From Tetracentron sinense (taxonomy: Eukaryota > Streptophyta > Magnoliopsida > Trochodendrales > Trochodendraceae), in the NCBI GenBank assembly GCA_015143295.1, contig CM026568.1, forward strand, positions 14,080,607 to 14,144,606: DNA of 64,000 nucleotides, read 5' to 3'. Within the stretch, counting starts at the first letter, position 1, and each line of letters starts with the position of its first letter. Of the stretch, positions 47,377 through 59,800 are shown in pieces. The translations under genes were made by a program, and so were the position numbers. The notes under the pieces are model-generated. The model worked only from the letters and a program-made list of their open reading frames with translations, was not told where the DNA came from and ran no database searches.

Positions 47377-48351
47377 CTAGTTGTGGATTTTAAGTCTCGT
47401 GCATCGCAATGTAGCACAGATTGGAAGAGATTATTGTCTGGTTGAGTTGTGTTTTATAAGTGAACTCTCCATGATAATCAATTTATCTTCTTCTTTTTTG
47501 CGTTTAATGGACATTATTTAAATGTTTCCCTCCTTTCTCATTTTTGGGTTTCTTGGAGATTTTTTTTTTATGGAGGTAGTGACTCTGCAGCTGTGTTTTG
47601 CTGGGCTGGATTTTATGTTTGGGTTTACTGAAATGCAATCGGTGACATTGATTCTGTAGATTTTGGGTTTGATTCAGTGTGACTGTGTTTGGTTGCTTGA
47701 TCAATTTATGGGTTGCAATGTTGGACACTTATTTCTTATTCCTCTGCTTTTGTCTTTCTTCTTTTTCTATTTTTTTTTTATTTTATTTATGTTTGATGAT
47801 TCAGTGTTTTTGGTTCCTCGATCTGTTTATGGGTTTCAATGTTGGCACTTGGCACTCACTGGCTAAGCAACAAATGGTGGTATCTAAATATCTGGGAAAG
47901 CATTACCTAGTTCTAGATGAAACATGTATTTTGCAATTTTATGCATGTTATTTATAGACCTAATGCAAGATTTGCATGCTTAAGTAATCATCCACCACTC
48001 CATTACTTGCAAATTCACTAGCAATTGAAGCTGCCAATTTGTAATTTCAGGTAATAAAAGAAGTTTTCGAGACATTGACGATGAATATGATTTATTTATC
48101 TATTAAGAACATATTACTTTTTTTCATTTTAATAAAAAAAATATTCTTTGTTATTTATATTTTAATAACTATATTTTAAAATTTTGTGTTATTATTAATA
48201 TATATGACATTATTTATTTTTAGTTTTGTTATTTAATCATTCTAGAGGGCTAGGTGTATTTATAATGTTTCATTTTAACATTTCTTCTTCTATTATGTTT
48301 TTTTATTTCATCTCAATTTTTGTCTTGTGCATCGCACGGGCTGTTTGCTAG
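47377..48351. mobile_element. two outward-facing Helitron-like 3' ends
   Basis: At 48327-48351: gtgc-atc-gcac hairpin, then ggctgtttg and CTAG before T (plus strand). At 47377: CTAG before T on the minus strand, preceded by gcgatgcacgagac. These look like 3' ends of two head-to-head Helitrons or of one rearranged copy. No 5' end was found. Confidence 0.3.
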
Positions 48352-48593
48352 TAATTAACTAAGAGAACAACTTATTTACACATGACATTCCCCTATTAAG
48401 TGACATTCCCCTATTAAGTGAGCGTTCCCAATGAGGGAGCTGGGAGAGCTCAAGTATAAAGAAGATTTTCCCTTATAACTATAACTAATATGGATTTTGC
48501 CACTACAAACATATTTTGTACTGAACTTACACAAACCATTTATCTTTTTTATCTATGAACACACATACATAGCATATTATATATATATATCAT

Positions 48594-49214
48594 TCTACTA
48601 ATAAAAGTACTAGGAGTATACCAAACTTTATGTATACGTAATTACCTTTCACCTTACTTCATTATATAAAAAATTATTGACATTTCATTCAAATTATTAT
48701 AATAGAAGTATAGTTTGTTTACAATTAATAAGTAGAAGTGAATTAGAATTATAAGAATAATCCTCCACCTCATACTTATCCATGAGAAGAAAGTGAGTCT
48801 TATTAACAGGATCCACCAATAGATACTCTCAAAGGATATGTAAGAGGTAGTCTTAGATGAAATTCAAAACATCCACCAATAGATACTCTCAAAGGATATG
48901 TAAGAGGTAGTCTTAGATGAAATTCAAAACAGTACGCTAAAACTCTAGTAGAAAGAGTCCTTGTTTTATATTCATTTATAAGTGGGACTCATAAATAATC
49001 AACTATTAGTAACTCTTTACTTATATTAAATTTAAATTTATATAAGAAATTGAAATTTAATTACTAAAATATACTAATATATTATAAATTAATTAATATA
49101 AAGAGATTAACGTCTAATAAAAATTAGATGTTTTAAAAAAAAATCTTTAAAGAAGTTACGTTTTTCATTAATAATGAAAAATGTATAAGTGCAAAGCACG
49201 TGCACCTTTACTAA
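48594..49214 (+). mobile_element. possible degraded Helitron
   Basis: A TCTACTAATAAAAGTACTAG start and a gtgcaaagcacgtgcac element followed by ctttaCTAA at 49214 resemble the two better Helitrons here, but the flanking A and T are missing. Confidence 0.35.
48811..48930. repeat. perfect 60-bp tandem duplication
   Basis: 48811-48870 and 48871-48930 are identical over all 60 bases (atccaccaatagatactc...). Confidence 0.97.
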
Positions 49215-49241
49215 GTATATATATATATATATATAGAGTAG

Positions 49242-52235
49242 TGTAAGTACCCAATTTTTACATCCCACCTCTTTAACCATAGTTAATAATTTTAACCATG
49301 GTTAGCCTACCTACCCTTGATCTAAACTTGAGCAAATGAGCCAAGCCCATGATCCAAGACCCATGGCCCTTTAGCCCAAGTCCATTTTAATCCCCAAACA
49401 GCTAAAGCCCATCAGCATTAAGCAAACCCAAGCCTAGGGTCCATGACCCATTAGACCCATGGTCTAGACCCAAGGTTCACATCTACTAGATCCATTTCCA
49501 CTCTAGTTATCAAACTCAGAAAAACCATCCATCCCAGGCCAGCACCTAGCTGCAAACTTGGCCTTTTCCATTTCAATGATAAATTTTGAATTAAAGGGAG
49601 AAGGGGCCATTGGAGTTTTCACCATTCTGGTGTATCAAATTGACCCCCCAATGGGCTCTTGTACAACTCCCCACCTAACCCTCTCCTATTTACCAACCTA
49701 TCCTAAGCCTATTGAGTTCTATAAGTGCCGGCCTGTGTCAAGCTTTGAGGGAGAGCCAGAAATTCTGAAAAACAGAAAAAAGAGAGAAGAAACCCTTTGG
49801 CAATAGTGATAGTACCATCCGAAATCCTATGTCCTTAGTGTTCTTGACCGCTAGGAATTGGAATCAGACCTGAGGATTAGCCTTGGCTATCCTCCCTTGT
49901 AAGGTCATCTTTCCTGAGCTTTTGTCATGTGACCAACCCCCACCTTGAGAGTTCGCAGAGCACAGTGAGGAGGGTAGGACCCTCTCTTTCTTTTATCTTT
50001 TTTGTTTTGTTTTTTTACTCCTCTTCCATAGTCCTTACTCTAGGGAACTTCCTTGGTCCCATGTTTTAACAGGATAGTTGGGGTCCCTTGCCTTGTTTCC
50101 AACAAAGTAAAGGACCTCTCACGAAGAGGAGGGTACCCACTATTCCACTACTTTTTGTTATTATATGCAATGCATATAGATAGGCTTGGTGGTCCTCCAT
50201 CCTGAAGCTTCTGAATTTCGGTTTTGGATTTGTAAAAATGGAAACCTCTAGATACCTGATTGGACCTCTAACCAGGGTAAACCTAACCCTAGTTAACTTG
50301 CCCTCTTGCACCCAAAGGAAAGTGCTGAAACGCTGTTTCATAGTTTGGACTGCTGTAATACTTCATTTTGAAGCTTTGGGGCACGTGAGGAACCCCCTTA
50401 GACCTCCAGCTAGGGTTAAGCTTAACCCTAGCTAGTCCCTCTTGCGACTCAGACCCCGATCCAGGGTTAAGCTTAACCCTAGGCCATCCTTCTTCCCTGT
50501 AAACACCCGAAACAGTGCAAAAATCAGCACTGTTTTGGGCGTTTAACAATATCAAATTGTACTTTGATTGGATGGTTAGCACTGCGGGGCTAGGGTTAAT
50601 CTTAATCCTAATCATCCCCTCTTGGATCATGGACCGTAAACCAGGGTTACACTGAACATTGGTTAACCGTTCTAGGTTTTGTTTCCCTCTATTTCTTGTA
50701 CAAAAGAGTGCTAAAACAGCATTGTTTTGTGTCGTTTGGCACGGCCAAACGAGGGTTAAACTTAACCCTGATTAAACCCTCTTGCCCCTTAGACCTCAAA
50801 TTAGGGTTACACTTAACCCTAGTTAACCCCACAAGGATTTCTCTCCAATTTTTTAATCCAAAAATAGTACTAAAAATCAGTGTTCTTTCACTTCCTCCTT
50901 TTCTTTTTTTTTCTCTCTGGATTCTGTACTTCCATTATGAGAAGGAGAGGCACTCCCTCAACCACCTTATTAACGTTGTTCTTTTTATTATTTCATATTT
51001 TTCTTGAAGTTGTAGCAATGTTAACTCATGGTCCCAAAGGCTCTATGCTGGGCGACCCCAATAGGGCAACAACTTCAGGTTCGCCCAGTAAGCTTGCATG
51101 TAGGGTAATGCACTTTCTTTTTTTCTCAGTCTTTCGGGGCTCAAGCATGGACCTCTACCGGTATCCTTGGAACACCAATTAGGCCGCAATTAACATAATT
51201 TAGTTTTTTTCCTCTTTTTTTAACCAAGGAAAGCTACCCTCCCATCATGCCAACAGTGGAGCAGTCCATCACTGTGTTCAACCGCATTCGGCTAGCCTTA
51301 GTTCAGACCCGTCTTGGCATTGGCATGAGCCCAGGACAAGCCCTGATCCATAAACATATGTATTTCTTGCTTTCAACGTTGAGATAGTGCTCTGTGTGTG
51401 CTTGAGAGCATAGAGGAATATGATGGGTATCATGCATTGGCCATAAGAGCTTTTAATAGTTGATAATTCAAGAATATTTTAGGCCTATGCATTCCAATGC
51501 CATTCTTAGACTCTGACCAAGTCTAAGCTCAACCATGGCTAATCCTTCCTTCACCCTGTCTTGCCCTTTTAACTGGGGTTAACCCAACTCCAGTAATTTT
51601 TAACCATGATTGAGATGCTAGACCTTTTGGAAAAATCCTCAAAAATACCAAAAAAATCAGAAAAATATAAAAGAACCAAAAACATGCTTGTTAGGACTTC
51701 TTAACCTTGGTTAGCCCCTAATCATGGTTAACTCTCTTCTAACTGCGGTTAGACTCGACCTTGCATTTAACCAACCCGGTTAACTAAACTCTAGCCTCTG
51801 GGCGAGACCCTTAACAATATATGCACACATACACACACGCCTAGCTTTGGCACGGGCTCATGTGCCAGAATTACGCTCGGTCTGATCTCACTCATATGTG
51901 AGTACGTAGGCAATCCAACTCGGATTCGACCCTAGTCTAGCTTGCTTTGCTTATTTTCTTGGATTAGCATTTCATTAAACACTTTGACATTTAATTAATT
52001 TTGAGATTAAATTTGGCTTAACTATAGGGAGCAGGTAACCATTTATTAAATAGGAGTCATAGGGTGCCTAACACCTTCCCCAGGGCTTAATCGAACCACT
52101 TACCTTAAATCTTTGATAGACCACTTGCCTTATCTAAATAATGGCTTACCTGGGACCTATCCCCAAGAATGCATAGGTGACAACTCTTAAGTCAACTTGC
52201 TTCTTCGTGAGCGGATCCAAAATCCGGTGCTCACA
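49242..52235 (+). mobile_element. solo LTR (3.0 kb) of a gypsy-type element
   Basis: Starts TGTAAGTACCC and ends GGTGCTCACA, with a perfect 5-bp TSD agtag at 49237-49241 and 52236-52240. The sequences gagtacgtaggcaatccaac and gggtgcctaacaccttcccc (51900-52080) resemble terminal regions of long plant gypsy LTRs (Tat type), by recall. No internal genes; the ORFs inside are short. Confidence 0.8.
50260..50860. repeat. degenerate ~185-bp array rich in gggttaa/ttaaccc palindromes
   Basis: About four units each carry cagggttaagcttaaccct-type inverted sequence, ccctcttgc, and gtgctgaaacagc/cagcactgttttg. It lies inside the solo LTR. Confidence 0.65.
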
Positions 52236-52664
52236 AGTAGCATTACAATGAGTCATGCTCATTAAAGCCTTTAATGAGTTGTCCCTAAAAACATGACACA
52301 TGGCAGGTTTTTCTAAAATCCAACTATTGGATGTCAAGATAGGTCTACTAAGAAACACATGACAAAAAATCAGCTCAATCAGACATTTATAGACCATCCG
52401 ATTGAAGATGAGAAGATTAGTTATTTCTATAACCTAAATAGGGTCTAGTGAACCCTAGGGGGTTAATGCTTTTAAATTGGGGTCTAATCGAATGGTCTAA
52501 ACATGTCTGATCAGATCGAATTTTTGACACATGTCTCTCAATGGACCCACCTCAACATCCCCCCGTCGGATTTAAAAAAAGACCGCAAATGTAGCACCCC
52601 AGACTTTTCCATCTTTAAATGAATAAGTATTTCGTAGTTAAATGGCCTTCCGTGTACTCTAATT

Positions 52665-52672
52665 TATAAATA
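52665..52672 (+). promoter_or_regulatory. LTR TATA box
   Basis: TATAAATA 75 bases into the LTR, followed by ggggagaaattgg. Repeated in the 3' LTR at 60339-60346. Confidence 0.6.
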
Positions 52673-52793
52673 GGGGAGAAATTGGAAATTCAGAAATGTG
52701 CGTTTTCGAGAGACAAATCCAACGCAAGTTGAATCGTCGAAATCGGACGAACGAGTCAAAAGATATGGCCAAAACAGTCGGGACCAGCAGAGC

Positions 52794-52978
52794 ACCGATC
52801 GCTCGGTCCACGGAGCGATCGATCGGTCCAAAACCGATCGATCGGAGGCTATCGACTGGTCGAAAAATTTGTATGGGGAAATTTTCCAGAGAGTGAGTTT
52901 TTAACCGGTCGATCGGTCAATAACACCGATCGCTCGGTAGGCAACCGATCGATCGGTCATAACAACCGATCGCTCGGT
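52794..52978 (+). promoter_or_regulatory. cluster of seven CCGATCG(A/C)TCGG-type palindromes
   Basis: Seven near-copies of accgatcgatcggt or accgatcgctcggt (52794, ~52815, ~52833, ~52902, 52924, ~52943, 52965), each self-complementary. The cluster is kept at 60477-60661 in the 3' LTR and partly in the related solo LTR (~29290-29350). It lies downstream of the TATA box and so is probably transcribed. Function unknown. Confidence 0.8.
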
Positions 52979-53824
52979 CTTCGCGTTTTTGCAGAAATTT
53001 TAGTAAGGGCGTTTTCGTCTTTTGGGTGTTAAACCCTTACCCATAACAGTTTGCTCGACCCTTTGAGCCCTCATTCACAACCCTTAGACATTTTGAGAGC
53101 TAGAGAGTGAGAAGAAGAGGGTTTTGACCTAGGGTTTCCATTGAGGAAGAAATCAAAGGGGTGGACCATCCTGGGTCGTCCTCAAACTTGGATTTGCTTC
53201 AAGTTCAAGGCTTGGATTCTCCAAATCCAACCTCAAGCTCGTGTGGAGTACCTCTTCCAAGCTAGGGCAGCGTTTCTACATCATCCTCAAGGATTTTTCC
53301 TTCCCTTTTCAAGGTTAGTACACTCCTTCTAGTTACTTTGGTAATAACCTAGGATTTTCCTAAGTAAATATGTGTTAGATCTTCCTCATTGCTCCCTTGT
53401 GTTGGTATATGCTAAATCCCTAAAACATAAACAAGATAATACAAACAAATGGTGGAATGTATGAATGGATGAGGAGTGGAGGCGATTGGATGTCATGTTG
53501 TGATGTATTGAATGATGGAAAAATGGTGGAATGGCATATTACTCATAATGAACACACCCCAAGTGTTTGATGAAATGTTCGAATGAGAAAATATGAAATA
53601 ACTAAAGGTAAAAAGGTTGAATACCACATGTTTGATAGAATGCATGAATAAATTAAGATTTGAAAGCATGAGTCACATAAATGTTCCCCATTTGGTAAGT
53701 TGTATACATGTGTTTATTTCGCTTCTTAAATTCTCCTGTGAGTTGGGAATTGTTAAAATGTTATATGTCATCATGATTTCACGATTGCTATGCACGAGCA
53801 AGTATGTAGATGGAGGATATTGTC

Positions 53825-54475
53825 AAGGAGGTTGGTAGCCCCGGTTAAGGGTGCTAACCTCTGGCTCATAAGAAACGTATTGCATTTTATAGGGGGTTGG
53901 TAGCCCAGGGATCATGCGGGTGCTAACCTCTGGCTCATAAGAAAAGAAATGGTACTGTCAAGGAGGTTGGTAGCCCCGGTTAAGGGTGCTAACCTCTGGC
54001 TCATAACAAAGGAAATGGTATTGTCAAGGAGGTTGGTAGCCCCGGTTAAGGGTGCTAACATCTGGCTCATAAGAAAGGAAATGGTATTGTCTAGGAGGTT
54101 GGTAGCCCCGGTTAAGGGTGCTAACCTCTGGCTCATAAGTAAGGTATCGTACTGTCAAGGAGGTTGGTAGCTCCGGCTAAAGGTGCTAACCTCTGGCTCA
54201 TAAGAAAGGAAATGGTACTGTCAAGGAGGTTGGTAGCTCCGGTTAAGGGTGCTAACCTCTGGCTCATAAGTAAGGTATCGTACTGTCAAGGAGGCTGGTA
54301 GCCCAGGGATGTGCAGGTGCTAGCCTCTGGCTCATAAGAAGTGTATTGTACTGTCAAGGGGGTTGGTAGCCCAGGGATGTGCGGGTGCTAACCCCTGGCT
54401 CATAAGAAAGGTATTGTACTATCAAGGAGGTTGGTAGCCCAGGGATATGCGGGTGCTAACCTCTGGCTCATAAGA
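53825..54475 (+). repeat. ~65-bp tandem array in the 5' LTR, 10 units
   Basis: Units: tactgtcaaggaggttgg, tagcccc(ggttaag or agggatgtgc)ggtgctaacc, tctggctcataagaaagg. Two subtypes alternate (ccggttaaggg and cagggatgtgcggg). Confidence 0.93.
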
Positions 54476-55134
54476 AATATTGAAAAGACAACTCAAAGAG
54501 GAATTGTATGATGCATAGACATGTTTTAGTTTCATAATAATTATGACTTGATAAAATGTTTATGTATGAGGTTGCTAGAAATGATTATGAACTATACTCC
54601 TCCCATTACTTGTATATGATGTTGTTCGTTATTACCATTGTTAGTTAGGGGCTTGTACTCGCTGAGTATTCCATGCTCAGCCGTACTTTCATGTCGGCAG
54701 GTACCCGAGTCCCTCTCGACATTTGTGATCCGGGTCCTTGGATAGAGGAGGACTATGGCGAGGAGGAACCTTATGAGGATCTAGTAGTCGAGCCTCAGGC
54801 GGAGGCGAGAGACTTAGACCATTGGCCCCACGGGGGTGACTATTGAGCGAGGCAGAGTTGTATTTTGTCTTTTGTATTTCGTTAGGTGGGCCTGTCCACC
54901 TTAGGCTTAGACGTGTTGTACATATGTTAAACTTGGAATACTGTTTTGGAACTTAAAAAAAAAAAAAAAAGTTGGTTACGCTTCCGCATTTTTTTTGTTT
55001 AGCTTCCGCGCTTTGATTATCATTGTATTAGTATTATATTTTGCCTTGTTCATTACAGGATGGTTTGGCAGGTTTGTATAGTCCACCTAAAGTATCCCTA
55101 TACTCCTAGGGGGTATTTTGGGGCGTGACAGAGG

Positions 55135-55146
55135 TGGTATCAGAGC
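55135..55146 (+). promoter_or_regulatory. primer-binding site (initiator Met tRNA)
   Basis: TGGTATCAGAGC, four bases after the 5' LTR: the standard plant minus-strand primer site. Confidence 0.95.
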
Positions 55147-55467
55147 TCTAGGCATTAGAGTCCCTAGGGTCGCTTAGTACTAGATACCATAATTGAATAA
55201 GGCATTAGGTGTAGGAAAGAGTTGTATTCCAAGTATAGACTAACAAGTTAATCTTAGTCAAAATAGGTTGAACTTCAACCAAACTTAGAATCCTACGCTA
55301 GGAACACGACATGTATGTTATGATATGATGTTGTATACCATGTGTGCATAAATTGTGTTGTGCTTATTAAATATGTCTGATGAATATGTATTAAGTGAAT
55401 TGCGAAAGTGTATTAAATGCGTATCCAAGTTAGACTCATGTGGTACTGTCGTTCTCAGGATCACATC

Positions 55468-56704
55468 ATGAGACGCGGTGCTCGGGGTCGCGGATACAAT
55501 ACGAGGGGAAGTGGAAGTGATGCCCCTTCCGGTGACGAGCAACCCGATTTTGCCCAAGCTTTTGCATCTATAGCCGAGACTTTGGTTATGTTAGCAGTAA
55601 GGCCGGTTGCTGTTACTCCTTCTACGCCTCCGCCACCTCCGGCACACCATGCTTCAGGATTGGAGGCATTTAGGAGATTGCGTCCTCCTACCTTCTTCGG
55701 TAATACTGACCCCATGGTCGCCGAGGCATGGGTGATGCAATTGGAAAAGATTTTTAGAGCGCTCCACTGCACGGATGAACAGAGAGTGGACTGGGCCACC
55801 TTCGTGATGGAAGGTGCGGCCGAGCATTGGTGGAGAGCCGCACAGAGACAGAGGGAGTCCACCAGGACGGGGGAGCTGTGGACATGGTCGGAATTTTTGG
55901 ATGTCTTCTATAAACAGTATTTTCCGGCGGCTGTCAAAGAACAGAAGGAGATTGAATTCATGACTCTTGAACAAGGAGAGTTGAGTGTGACCGATTATGA
56001 GGCTACCTTCGTAAAGTTGTCGAGATTCGCACCTCACCTAATTGCATCGGAGCATATGCGAGTCAGGAAATTTGAACGGGGATTGAAACCCTCCATTAGA
56101 GACAGGGTCTCGATGTTCCAGGTGGCTACCTGGGGAGAGGTTGTGAGCAAGGCGAAGCTTGCCAAGAAGAATTCGGAAGAATTCTTCAAGAGAAGGGATG
56201 TGGCTCGAGGCCAATCGAGTAGTTCGGGGTCGGCAGAGAAGAGGGCTAGGGCAGCCCCATATCAGGCATCCAAGCCGATACGGTCACAGAGGCCTCCCTT
56301 GACATCGCAGGTATCTCGGCCTACCACTACACCGGTACCTTGTCCCACACTTTCACAGGCCACCTGATATGTTCCACCTTCATCCTCATCAGCATTTGAG
56401 GAGTGCTCCTATTGTGGTCGGAGTCACCGGATTGGTGAATGTCGGAGGATTTCGGGTGGGTGCTTTCACTGTGGAGATGTAAATCACATGGTTAGGGATT
56501 GCCCACGCAGGCAGCTGCAGCCTATCCAACCCCAGGGGAGTAGGCCCCCAGTTCGACAGGATTCCCAGCCGGGATCCTCACAGGCTTCTGCTTCTAGGCC
56601 TTCACGACCCACGTTATCCACTCCACCGCCTCGCAGGGAAGACCAGGGGCAGGCCTTTGCCTTATCGGAACGGGATGCACGTGCATCTGACGATGTCATG
56701 CAAG
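55468..56704 (+). pseudogene. gypsy gag, interrupted by one TGA
   Basis: Structural protein of the virus-like particle. I choose the methionine at 55468 (MRRGARGRG) as start because the 17 codons before it look unrelated. A retrotransposon gag domain follows (FRRLRPPTFFGNTDP, AAEHWWRAAQR, FYKQYFP, MTLEQGELSVTDYEATF, KFERGLKPSIRDRV). TGA at 56365-56367 breaks the frame. The same frame continues with zinc knuckles CSYCGRSHRIGEC and [14 protein letters not shown] and a proline-rich tail to the candidate intron at 56705. Confidence 0.85.
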
Positions 56705-56852
56705 GTATGCTATCATGCTAAATTTTTGAGTTGTAATTGGCTTCTATTATGTGATGTGATTGCTTATATGTATGACATACTACCTATACTTATGTGTTAT
56801 TGTGTGAAATCTATTAACGTGAATTTAATTAATCACACAAGTGCGTTATTAG
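56705..56852 (+). other. possible intron or insertion between gag and pol
   Basis: 148 AT-rich bases start GTATGC (after catgcaag) and end TTATTAG. Read across it, gag (frame 1) stops at once; removing it joins gag to the protease frame (frame 2) in phase just before [16 protein letters not shown] borders and base composition fit an intron. A plain insertion or frameshift is the alternative. Confidence 0.4.
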
Positions 56853-59800
56853 TGAATGAATGCCTAGCCCGAGTGTTGATCGACACAGGATCCACTCATT
56901 CCTTCGTATCGCCTAGCTTTGCGAAAGAATTTTCAACCAAGTCCAGTCAGTTGAAGCATGAATTGACCATCTCCACACCGCTCGGCAAGTCGGTGGAGAC
57001 GGACCGTATATACAGGGACTGTGTAGTCCAAGTGGGACAAAATGAGTTGTTAGCCGACCTCATCATCCTGGACTTCCAAGACTTAGATTTCGATGTTATA
57101 CTCGGTATGGATTGGCTATCGGCTCACCACGGACATGTGGCATGTTTCGAGAAGATGGTGAACTTCGAGCCGATGGGAGTTAAGCCATTTCACTTTCGAG
57201 GGTTGAGGGAAAGAGACATTGCTCGCCTAGCAGCTTTGAGCTTAGCAAACCCAGAAGCACAAAACTCCTCGGTCATTCCGGTCGTGAGTGAGTTCTTGGA
57301 TGTGTTTCCGGAGGAACTTCCCGGATTGCCTCCGGATCGGGAGATTGAGTTCGCTATAGAGCTTACTCCAGGCACCGCTCCGATTTCAAGGGCACCATAT
57401 AGAATGACCCCAATAGAGCTTGAGGAATTAAAAAAGCAAATTGAGGAGTTACAACAACTTGGTTTCATCCAACCAAGTGTGTCACCATGGGGAGCTCCGG
57501 TCCTCTTTGTGAAAAAGAAAGACGGGTCAATGAGAATGTGCATAGATTACCGGCAGTTGAACAAGATAACTATTAAGAATCGTTATCCTTTGCCTCGGAT
57601 AGACGACTTGTTTGACCTACTGAAGGGAGCGAGATTTTTCTCCAAGATTGATCTTAGATCGGGGTATCATCAGTTAAAGATCAAGGCGGAAGATGTTCCG
57701 AAGTCAGCTTTCAGGACTCGGTATGGGCACTACGAGTTCCTTGTCATGCCTTTTGGGCTGACGAATGCACTGGCGGCGTTCATGGATTTGATGAACTGGG
57801 TGTTCCGATCGTACTTGGATCGATGTGTGATTGTGTTCATAGATGACATTTTGGTGTATTCCCAGACACGGGAAGATCACGCACGAGACCTTCGTCTTGC
57901 TCTGGAGATATTGAGAGAGCATAGGCTATACGCTAAGTTAAGCAAGTGTGAATTTTGGTTGGAGAAGGTGGCGTTCCTAGGCCACGTAGTGTCGGCCGAG
58001 GGTATTTCTGTTGACCCGGCAAAGATAGAGGCAGTTATGATATGGGAGAGACCCAAGAGTGTCACGGAGATACGTAGTTTTCTCGGGTTGGCAGGCTATT
58101 ATCGGAGATTCGTGGAAGGATTCTCCAGTTTGGCTGCACCTCTCACTTACCTGACGAGAAAGAATGTTAAGTTTAGTTGGAGCGACAGATGCGAAGCGAG
58201 CTTCCAAGAGTTGAAGAAACGCCTCACCACGGCCCCCGTCCTTACTGTGCCATCCGGGAGTGGTGGTTTTGTGGTTTACAGTGACACCTCGCATGTGGGG
58301 TTGGGATGTGTACTTATGCAGCACGACAAAATCATTGCTTACGCCTCCAGGCAATTGAAAGAGCATGAGAAGAATTATCCCACTCACGATTTAGAGCTCG
58401 CCGCGGTTGTGTTTGCCTTGAAGATTTGGCGACATTATCTCTATGGGGAACAGTTCAACGTATTTACGGACCATAAAAGCTTGAAGTACCTGTTCTCCCA
58501 AAATGAATTGAATTTAAGGCAGAGGAGATGGGTAGAGTTTTTGAAAGACTACGAATGTTCCATTCAATATCATCCGGGCAAGGCGAACGTTGTAGCCGAT
58601 ACTCTTAGCCGGAAGCCCACTGGACTTTTGGCGCATATGATGCTGAGGGAATGGCGGTTGTTAGAAGATGCATCCAACCTCGACATCAGTTTTAGTCTCC
58701 CTACTTTTGGGCCAGTAATGGCTAACATCACAGTTAGGCCATATATCATAAGCATGACCAGGGAGTTGCAGGGAATGGATGCCGAGCTACTGTCTTACCG
58801 AGAGCAGTCAGTTAAAAGTGGCAGCAAGGATTTTGCGGTGAGGGATGATGGAATTATCACTTTCAAGGGAAGAGTATGTGTCCCAGCCGATGAGAAGCTT
58901 AAGCGAGAAATCTTGTACGAGGCTCACCGGTCCAAGTACACTGTTCACCCCGGGGGTACCAAGATGTATAGGGACTTGAAGAAGCACTTTTGGTGGCGGA
59001 ACATGAAGGGAGAAATAGCGGGGTACGTGTCCTGATGCTTGGTGTGCCAACAAGTCAAGGCCCAGCACAGGAGACCGGCAGGTCTGTTGCAGTCTCTCCC
59101 TATTCCCGAGTGGAAATGGGAACATATCTCTATGGACTTCATCGTGGGGTTGCCAAAGACAGTTAAAAAGACTGATGCGATATGGGTTGTGGTTGACAGA
59201 CTCACGAAGTCCGCCCATTTCTTACCGTACCGGACTACATTCAACTCAAATCAGTTAGCTGCCTTGTACATCAAAGAGATAGTCTGATTGCACGGAGTGC
59301 CAGTGAGCATTGTCTCAGACCGGGATCCAAGGTTCACATCCAGGTTTTGGAGAAGTTTTCAGGATGCCATGGGTTCCTGACTAGACTTTAGCACGGCCTT
59401 CCATCCACAGACGGATGGGCAAACCGAGCGAGTGAATCAGATTATTAAAGACATGCTCCGTGCATGTATGCTAGAGTTCAAGGGAAGTTGGGAGGATCAC
59501 CTACCTTTGGTGGAATTCGCCTACAACAATAGTTACCAGGCAAGCATACAGATGGCACCCTTTGAGGCTTTGTACGGAAGGAGTTGTAGATCTCCGTTGT
59601 ATTGGGATGAAGTGGGAGAAAGAAAAATTTTGGGCCCCGAGTTGATTGAACAAACTACGGATAGAGTCAAGCTCATCCGGGAAAGGTTGAAGACCGCACA
59701 AGACCGACAGAAAAGCTATGCCGACAACCGAATGAGGGATCTTGAATATCGAGTTGGTGACTTTGTTTTTGTCAAGATTTCACCAACCAAGGGGGTTATG

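Larger units (their letters stand above)
52590..55130 (+). repeat. gypsy 5' LTR (2,541 bp)
   Basis: TGTAGCACCCC...GGGGCGTGACA. Contains a TATA box, a palindrome cluster, a 10-unit tandem array and a short acidic ORF. Confidence 0.95.

Noticed and set aside
49260-50860. Telomere-like ccctaa/ttaaccc content
   Set aside because: Units are spaced, palindromic and irregular, not tandem TTTAGGG; better explained as LTR-internal repeats.
53825-54475. Regular direct repeats that could be mistaken for a CRISPR array
   Set aside because: Units are contiguous ~65-bp tandem copies without unique spacers, inside a plant LTR.
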